Positions 59,438 to 64,000 of a stretch of DNA of 64,000 bases are shown here, piece by piece; the stretch's first letter is position 1; each line of letters opens with the position of its first letter. Origin of the DNA: an uncultured Eubacteriales bacterium (GTDB lineage: Bacteria > Bacillota > Clostridia > Christensenellales > Borkfalkiaceae); NCBI GenBank assembly GCA_900542935.1, contig UQPN01000002.1:56762-120761 (forward strand), read 5' to 3'. A program made the position numbers and the translations under genes. A model generated the notes under the pieces. That model was not told the DNA's origin, did no database searches, and worked only from the letters and a program-made list of their open reading frames with translations.

Positions 59438-60850
59438 ATGTACATAACCGAAACGCGTGCGACCGAAGAGGAAGCGCGGGATACGGATAAAAAGAGAGGC
59501 GTTCGCGCGGGCGCGTTGCGGGCGGTGCGGGAATTTCTGAACAGTCGTTCGTTTTACGTTTTACAGGTGCTGATTGCCTGCTTTTTTGTGTTTATCAAAC
59601 AGGAAGTGCTGGGGGCGATTTGCTTTGTGGCGCTGATCGCCGCGATTCTTGCGATATGCGACGATATACGCGCTACGACGTTGCCGTTTCTGATTATCTG
59701 CACGATTACGACCAACCGTTACAATTCTTACAATCTCTATATCGGATACATCAAATACGTGCCCGTGGTGCTTGTCGCGCTAATTTACCATTTTGTGGTA
59801 TACCATAAGTCTTTTGCGTTCGGTGAAAGCGCGAAAGGAATTTTTGCGGCAGGCGTTGCGATCAGTCTCGGCGGGCTGGGAAGATTTTCTTTATCGGATT
59901 ACGTATACGGCGGCTATTATTTTTTCGGTTTGGGATTCGGAATGCTGTTCGCATATGCGCTGATGCGTTCGGAATTTTACGACGACAAGAAAGAGGACCG
60001 CTATAAATTCGCTTTTATGATGACGGCATACGGCATGCTTTGCGGATTTATGATTGCCAACGGGTACTACAAACTTTATATTGAAAAAAGCATCGTGAAT
60101 TTGTACCCGGAAGGGTTTTCGCGGAACAATCTTTCCACGCTTCTGATGTTTGTGATGCCTTTTCCGCTGTATCTTGCCAAAAGAAAGCCTGCGGCGGCGT
60201 TTTTGACGGTGCTTGTGCTGGCGTTTCTTGCGCTGACGAGATCGCGCGGGGGATTTTTGTTCGGGTGTATCGAATTTGCCGTTTGCGTGGTATTCTGGAT
60301 TTTTTCGGGGAAAACGAAGAAAGGAAGAAAAATCAGACTGTACGTTTGCCTCGGCGCGTTGGCGATCGGCGTATGCGTGATGCTTCCGGCATTGATTAAG
60401 TGGATTTTGCCGCGGTTTGACGTAGACGTGAAAAACGAAACGCGATACAAGATGATCTGGGAAGCCGTGGATAAATTTTTCAAACGCCCGATTTCCGGGT
60501 ACGGACTTCTGGACACGGATATTTTATACGAAACGGAACGCAAAAAAGGCGCGCTGACCTGGTACCATATGATGCCGGCGCAGATTATCGGCGGCATGGG
60601 GCTGATCGGCGTGGTTTGTTACGGCTATCAGCTGTATAACCGCGCGAAGCTTGTATTTACGAAAGCGGACAGCTGGGGATTCGTGCTGGGGCTTTCTTAT
60701 CTCGGCGTGCTGCTGATGAGCATGGTGAATCCCGGAGAATTTTGTCCGTTGCCGTTCGAATTGCTGGCAGTGCTGCTGTTTATTTTACAGGAACGCAGAT
60801 TGCAGACTGCGCGACCGCTGTATCGGGATAAGTTGCGACGGGGCGTTTAA
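59438..60850 (+). CDS. O-antigen ligase/polymerase-like membrane protein
   Basis: The 470-residue protein has a charged N-terminus of about 35 residues, ten or more hydrophobic helices, and the Wzy_C/WaaL-type core: NNLSTLLMFVMPFPLYLA, LALTRSRGGFLFG, a large loop, and RYKMIWEAVDKFFKRPISGYGLL followed by HMMPAQIIGGMGLIG. Such proteins join or polymerise surface glycans outside the membrane. In this presumably Gram-positive host it may act on capsule or teichoic-like polymers. No glycosyltransferase cluster surrounds it, so its substrate is open. Confidence 0.75.
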   Translation: MYITETRATEEEARDTDKKRGVRAGALRAVREFLNSRSFYVLQVLIACFFVFIKQEVLGAICFVALIAAILAICDDIRATTLPFLIICTITTNRYNSYNLYIGYIKYVPVVLVALIYHFVVYHKSFAFGESAKGIFAAGVAISLGGLGRFSLSDYVYGGYYFFGLGFGMLFAYALMRSEFYDDKKEDRYKFAFMMTAYGMLCGFMIANGYYKLYIEKSIVNLYPEGFSRNNLSTLLMFVMPFPLYLAKRKPAAAFLTVLVLAFLALTRSRGGFLFGCIEFAVCVVFWIFSGKTKKGRKIRLYVCLGALAIGVCVMLPALIKWILPRFDVDVKNETRYKMIWEAVDKFFKRPISGYGLLDTDILYETERKKGALTWYHMMPAQIIGGMGLIGVVCYGYQLYNRAKLVFTKADSWGFVLGLSYLGVLLMSMVNPGEFCPLPFELLAVLLFILQERRLQTARPLYRDKLRRGV

Positions 60851-60902
60851 ATATTTCGGCAAAAACAGAATAAAAGAAAATTTTCGCCGCATACGATAGC
60901 GT

Positions 60903-61634
60903 ATGACGGAGAATTTTTTCAGAGGTCGGAATCAAAATCGGCTAAAAAAATTATCGGGCGGCGCGGCGTTTGCCGCGGCGACGGCAACGATTGCGTTTTC
61001 GCTGGTATTTTCGTATCGGACGGAAAGGGCGGAAGAAATCGTTGTAAATAAAAGTTATTATTTTCTTGTTGCGGCGGAAGAATGCAGCGAAAGCTGTCTG
61101 GCGGAAGCTTTTCTTTCCGGAGGCGCGGGCGTTGAGCTTCGTACCGAAAGCGGAGAGTACGCCGTGCTTGCGTGCTATGCGGGGAGCAACGGCAAAGAGG
61201 AAGCGCAAGAGGCGCAAAAGACGTTTTCCGATTTAAAAAAAGAAGAAACTATGATAGTGCCGCGTGGTTGCGGTACGATTTATTTGAGGACGAGGGAGCA
61301 AAAACGGCGAAAAAGCGAAATCACGGGGATTCTGAACACGCTTGACGGTTGTGCGGACGCGCTTTATTTTGCTGCGAAAGCGGCGGAAAACGGGGAAATG
61401 GGGCAATCGGCGCTGAAAGAAACGGCGAAAAGCACGGCGCTGGTTTGCTCTGCATTGGCGAAAAGCATTACAGGGAAAGACGGCGCTTCGAAACGTTGCG
61501 CGGAACTATGCAAAGATTTTTCCGCGGATCTGAAAGAAATATCGTCCGGAATCGTGTATGCGAGGGATTTGCGTCGGGTGCAGGCGGAGGTTTGTATGGC
61601 GTATCTGGCTTTTTCCGGGGCGTATACCGTATAA
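60903..61634 (+). CDS. Membrane-anchored hypothetical protein with SPOR-like segment
   Basis: This 243-residue protein is not recognised. A basic start (RGRNQNRLKK) precedes one membrane helix (about 19-38). Then comes a segment of about 75 residues shaped like a SPOR domain: SYYFLVAAEECSESCLAEAFLSGGAGVELRTESGEYAVLACYAGS, with a following EAQEAQ helix. A cysteine-containing helical region completes it (about 130-243). SPOR domains bind denuded peptidoglycan in division or spore proteins. No clear ribosome site is seen at this ATG, so the start is uncertain. Confidence 0.55.
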   Translation: MTENFFRGRNQNRLKKLSGGAAFAAATATIAFSLVFSYRTERAEEIVVNKSYYFLVAAEECSESCLAEAFLSGGAGVELRTESGEYAVLACYAGSNGKEEAQEAQKTFSDLKKEETMIVPRGCGTIYLRTREQKRRKSEITGILNTLDGCADALYFAAKAAENGEMGQSALKETAKSTALVCSALAKSITGKDGASKRCAELCKDFSADLKEISSGIVYARDLRRVQAEVCMAYLAFSGAYTV

Positions 61635-61692
61635 AATACCCGTCGGGGTTTGCTATTGCGGCGGTTTTAAGAACGGCGGCGGTGCGCATTTA

Positions 61693-62382
61693 TCACGGAC
61701 GGAAACGAACGGACGACGCGTCCGCTTTCAGGATAAAATGGTTTTTATGAAACTCCAGAAGTCCTTCGCGTTGCATTTTTCCGAGTTCAAGCGATAAGCC
61801 GCTGCGTTCTACCGCAAGATAATCCGCGAGTTGTTGCCTGGAAAACGGAATATCGAATTCGCATCTGCCGAGCCGTTGCGCTTCGGCAGAGAAGTAGGAC
61901 ATAAGCTTTGCGCGCGTGGTGCGCTGCCCGATATGCGTGAGTTTTTCGGCGAAACGCAGGTTTTTTTCTGCGAGTTCGCCCAGCAGATTCAGGATAATAC
62001 GGCTGTGGCGGGAGCAGGCGGACGGACACGTGTGCATGACGCGGTTTACGTTAAGAAACATGACGGTAACGGGTGTTTCGGCGGAAACGCTTACGTCCAT
62101 GACGGAGCCGGGCGCGCAGGCATAAGCCGCGGCAAACGTCTGCCCCGGCGCCGCTTTCGAAATAATGTTCCGGTTGCCCCAGACGTCTTCCTGTATAATC
62201 AGAACCGTTCCGGAAAGGACGAGACCGATAGATTCGGCGGTATCGCCGGCGCGAAAGAGAAACGCGTCTTTGGGGTAGCTTTTCGTTTTTACGTCAAGAC
62301 AGGCGAGCATAGAGATAAGTTCTTCTTCGGAAATCCCCGAAAGGAGGACGGAAGAACGAAGAACGGGTAAAAATTCTTTCAT
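61693..62382 (-). CDS. Crp/Fnr family transcriptional regulator
   Basis: From the ATG at 62382, preceded by AAAGGATG, the protein has 229 residues. The N-terminal cyclic-nucleotide-binding-like barrel (FLFRAGDTAESIGLVLSGTVLIIQED) is followed by a dimerisation helix and a winged helix-turn-helix, FSRQQLADYLAVERSGLSLELGKMQREGLL. It lacks the N-terminal cysteines of Fnr. Cysteines near CSRH and TCPSAC in the linker are unusual. It diverges from a ferredoxin-like gene with a shared regulatory region, typical of redox or nitrosative-stress regulators of the HcpR kind. Confidence 0.9.
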   Translation of the reverse strand: MKEFLPVLRSSVLLSGISEEELISMLACLDVKTKSYPKDAFLFRAGDTAESIGLVLSGTVLIIQEDVWGNRNIISKAAPGQTFAAAYACAPGSVMDVSVSAETPVTVMFLNVNRVMHTCPSACSRHSRIILNLLGELAEKNLRFAEKLTHIGQRTTRAKLMSYFSAEAQRLGRCEFDIPFSRQQLADYLAVERSGLSLELGKMQREGLLEFHKNHFILKADASSVRFRP

Positions 62383-62396
62383 AATCATCCTTTTTC

Positions 62397-62410
62397 GTTG
62401 AAAATTCAAC
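62397..62410. promoter_or_regulatory. Palindromic operator in the crp/ferredoxin intergenic region
   Basis: GTTGAAAATTCAAC is a two-fold symmetric site (TTGAA/TTCAA arms) resembling Crp/Fnr targets but with shorter central spacing than TTGAT-N4-ATCAA. It lies downstream of the minus-strand start and overlaps a possible -35 of the ferredoxin gene. Confidence 0.45.
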
Positions 62411-62425
62411 AGACTTTTCGCTGCT

Positions 62426-62454
62426 ATTATACTATAATATAGGCGTAAAGTCAA
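62426..62454 (-). promoter_or_regulatory. Promoter of the crp-like gene
   Basis: On the minus strand, TTGACT (62454-62449), 17 bp, TATAAT (62431-62426). A + strand TATACT/TATAAT (62428-62438) for the ferredoxin gene overlaps it, so the two promoters compete. Confidence 0.7.
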
Positions 62455-62465
62455 GGAGGTATGTT

Positions 62466-63188
62466 ATGAAAAGAAGGATTATCGAAATCGATCGGGAAAA
62501 ATGTAACGGATGCGGGGCCTGCGCCGCCGCCTGCCACGAGGGCGCGATTGCCATGGAGGACGGCAAAGCGAAACTGATGCGGGACGATTACTGCGACGGG
62601 CTGGGGGATTGTCTGCCTGCCTGCCCCGTCGGCGCCATTTCGTTTGCGGAACGGGAAGCGGTTGCTTACGATGAACAAGCCGTTTTGGAAAACAAGCGGA
62701 AGAAGATGCAGGAAAAAATGAAAAAAGAGGGGATGTCTTTGCCTTGCGGATGCCCCGGAATGCAGTCGAAAAAAATAGATCGCGCGGAAAACGCGGGGGC
62801 GGAATCGGTTTGCGCGAAGCCTGTCAGCCGACTGGCGCAATGGCCGGTGCAGATAAAACTGGTTCCTGCGAACGCTCCGTATTTCGACGGCGCAAAGTTA
62901 TTGATTGCCGCCGATTGCACGGCGTATGCCTATGCGGCGTTTCACGAGGATTTTATCAAGGGACATATCACGCTGATCGGCTGCCCGAAACTGGACGGCG
63001 TAGATTATTCGGATAAACTGGCGGAAATCATCGGCGGGAACGATATTAAAAGCGTAACCGTCGTGCGCATGGAAGTGCCTTGCTGCGGCGGGCTGGAAAA
63101 TGCGGCGAAAAACGCGTTGCAAAAAAGCGGAAAGTTTATTCCGTGGCAGGTGGTTACGATTTCCGCGGACGGGAAAATTCTCGATTGA
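62466..63188 (+). CDS. Ferredoxin-like protein with two 4Fe-4S motifs
   Basis: The 240 residues start with a canonical cluster motif (C13, C16, C19, C23). A second has Leu at its second position (C43, L46, C49, C53 in CDGLGDCLPACP), as is common in ferredoxins linked to Hcp. A third cysteine-rich spot, CGCPG, follows. The remainder (about 120-240) is an alpha/beta domain with DCTAYAYAAFHEDF, IGCPKLDG and VPCCGG that could hold another cluster. AAGGAGG precedes the ATG. Control by the divergent Crp/Fnr protein is likely. It probably transfers electrons in redox or NO detoxification. Confidence 0.85.
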   Translation: MKRRIIEIDREKCNGCGACAAACHEGAIAMEDGKAKLMRDDYCDGLGDCLPACPVGAISFAEREAVAYDEQAVLENKRKKMQEKMKKEGMSLPCGCPGMQSKKIDRAENAGAESVCAKPVSRLAQWPVQIKLVPANAPYFDGAKLLIAADCTAYAYAAFHEDFIKGHITLIGCPKLDGVDYSDKLAEIIGGNDIKSVTVVRMEVPCCGGLENAAKNALQKSGKFIPWQVVTISADGKILD

Positions 63189-63306
63189 ATTGTATTTCTG
63201 TATGAAATAGGGGGCGGTTCGAGTCCTGTTTTTTGGGAAATAGGTCAAAATGCAGCTTCTGAATTCAAATATTCTGCGAAGCATGAAACCGTGAAATATA
63301 GCAATA

Positions 63307-63339
63307 AAAAAGCACAAGACGTTGTATCTTGTGCTTTTT
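63307..63339. terminator. Bidirectional terminator
   Basis: AAAAAGCACAAGA (63307-63319) and TCTTGTGCTTTTT (63327-63339) form a 13-bp stem with A/T flanks working in both directions: for the ferredoxin gene (+) and for the tRNA (-). Confidence 0.9.
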
Positions 63340-63367
63340 CCGTTTACGGTTTTGATTTCCGTAAAGG

Positions 63368-63443
63368 TGGAGCTACTGGCCGGACTTGAACCGGCGACCT
63401 GCTGATTACGAATCAGCTGCTCTACCAGCTGAGCCACAGTAGC
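63368..63443 (-). tRNA. tRNA-Thr (anticodon CGU)
   Basis: The minus strand gives a 76-nt cloverleaf. The acceptor is GCTACTG/CAGTAGC, with discriminator T and encoded CCA; the D arm is GGCTCAGCTGGTAGAGC-like, the anticodon arm GCTGA-TTCGTAA-TCAGC with anticodon CGT, and the T arm GCCGGTTCAAGTCCGGC. It reads ACG codons. A terminator follows on its 3' side. Confidence 0.95.
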
Positions 63444-63503
63444 AAATCTGACTGAGCGAGAATGGGAAGCGCTACACGGTGCGCAAACAAATATCGCTTA
63501 TTG

Positions 63504-63531
63504 ATTATACCACAAACAGCCCAAAAAGCAA
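63504..63531 (-). promoter_or_regulatory. tRNA-Thr promoter
   Basis: On the minus strand, TTGCTT (63531-63526), 16 bp, TGG-TATAAT (-10 at 63509-63504, extended). Confidence 0.6.
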
Positions 63532-63765
63532 GTATAAATTTTTCACCGCAGTCTCATACCTTTACGTACCGCAAATATAGGAAAGAGCGCGCAACGCGCC
63601 TCCAGTTCGTCCACAACAAGTGGACACTCTCTGTTCTTCTCACCTGTATTTCGGGAAAAAAGTGCTCGACTTTTTCCGTTTTTTCAAAAAAGCGCAACCT
63701 GATTTTTTTCGCTGCAACTCCTGTGCAGTTTTCATAATTACACTGTTTTTCACGATAAATCAGAG

Positions 63766-63933
63766 TTATCCACAGTATCCACAAGACTTTCCACAGGAAA
63801 TTCCCTGTTCAGTACCGGATAGTTTTCCACTTTCTCCACTGTTTTTCCCACAACCCAATTTTTAGGAGTTCATCTCTCCTCTCACCCGGTTCACATAACA
63901 CCACCCCTCGCATCCATTTCATATGTGTCCACA
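63766..63933 (+). other. DnaA-box-rich region (possible oriC or DnaA-controlled promoter)
   Basis: A perfect DnaA box TTATCCACA (63766-63774) is followed directly by GTATCCACA (63775-63783), and then by relatives CTTTCCACA (63787), TTTTCCACT (63823), TTCTCCACT (63832), TTTCCCACA (63844) and GTGTCCACA (63925), all in the same orientation. Such clusters flank dnaA in Firmicute origins. The window ends before any dnaA can be seen. The rest of 63444-64000 has no supported gene; a GTCCAC/GTGGAC hairpin is at 63609-63625. Confidence 0.5.
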
Positions 63934-64000
63934 ACATGCGCACAACTCGTTACTATCCCAAATCAATCAGCCGGTTGGCGTAGCCATTTAAACTCCAGTC

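Noticed and set aside
60889..60898. CATACGATA resembling a SigK/SigE -10 before the SPOR-like gene
   Set aside because: No -35 at the right distance, and the start would fall on the ATG.
63953..64000. Possible C-terminal end of a minus-strand gene (…GYANRLIDLG stop)
   Set aside because: Only 15 codons are visible, too short to distinguish from chance; it needs sequence beyond the window.

Overview
The window looks like a chromosomal segment of a spore-forming, anaerobic Bacillota, probably class Clostridia. It carries sigK, spoIVA and a spo0A homologue, a class III (anaerobic) ribonucleotide reductase with its activase, a Crp/Fnr regulator beside a ferredoxin-like protein, RNase J, a two-gene ThiI/cysteine-desulfurase thiolation set, and many canonical TTGACA/TATAAT promoters with strong AGGAGG ribosome sites. 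There is no phage, transposase or CRISPR array. Nearly every gene is on the + strand. The exceptions are a padR fragment at the left edge, the asd-dapA-dapB operon, a crp-like gene and one tRNA.

Layout. 1-616: 5' part of a padR regulator and its operator-rich upstream region. 617-7555: one probable operon (acyl-ACP thioesterase, degenerate ArgJ-like protein, small membrane protein, cysteine desulfurase, thiI, DUF1934-like protein, divergent Rho-like ATPase) from a near-consensus promoter to a clear terminator. 7672-16383: glycan use (GH3 glucosidase, malQ, malEFG-type importer without its ATPase) interrupted by sigK. 16493-20922: ketopantoate reductase family, MATE exporter, gltX. 20987-23870 (minus): lysine/diaminopimelate genes. 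24100-33855: YesL-like membrane protein, methyltransferase, hslO, TPR protein, unknown helical protein, spoIVA, ABC exporter and a 54-residue protein. 34027-36540: an 837-residue 19-residue-repeat protein. 36541-36898: terminator and phased A-tracts. 36899-43195: RNase J, tRNA wobble modification genes, asparaginase, M29 aminopeptidase. 43344-48386: CobW-type metallochaperone pair and trkA-trkH. 48387-55900: spo0A homologue, SDR, UvrA2, NifU-like/GGGtGRT pair, ribokinase. 56257-63188: nrdDG, zinc-ribbon and O-antigen-ligase-like membrane proteins, a SPOR-like hypothetical, and the divergent crp/ferredoxin pair. 63189-64000: tRNA-Thr and a cluster of DnaA-box-like sequences.

The most striking points are these. 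The Spo0A homologue has lost its phosphoacceptor aspartate and acidic pocket, yet keeps an intact DNA-binding domain and tandem 0A-box-like sites upstream. There are divergent Rho and ArgJ relatives in one operon. A cytoplasmic repeat protein carries a conserved-looking C-terminal domain. A CobW GTPase carries three His/Asp/Cys cassettes. Strand composition changes near 36.5-37 kb, from no clear G/C skew to a G-rich + strand, next to a phased A-tract region. All functions are read from motifs and remembered family features; no database search was run.
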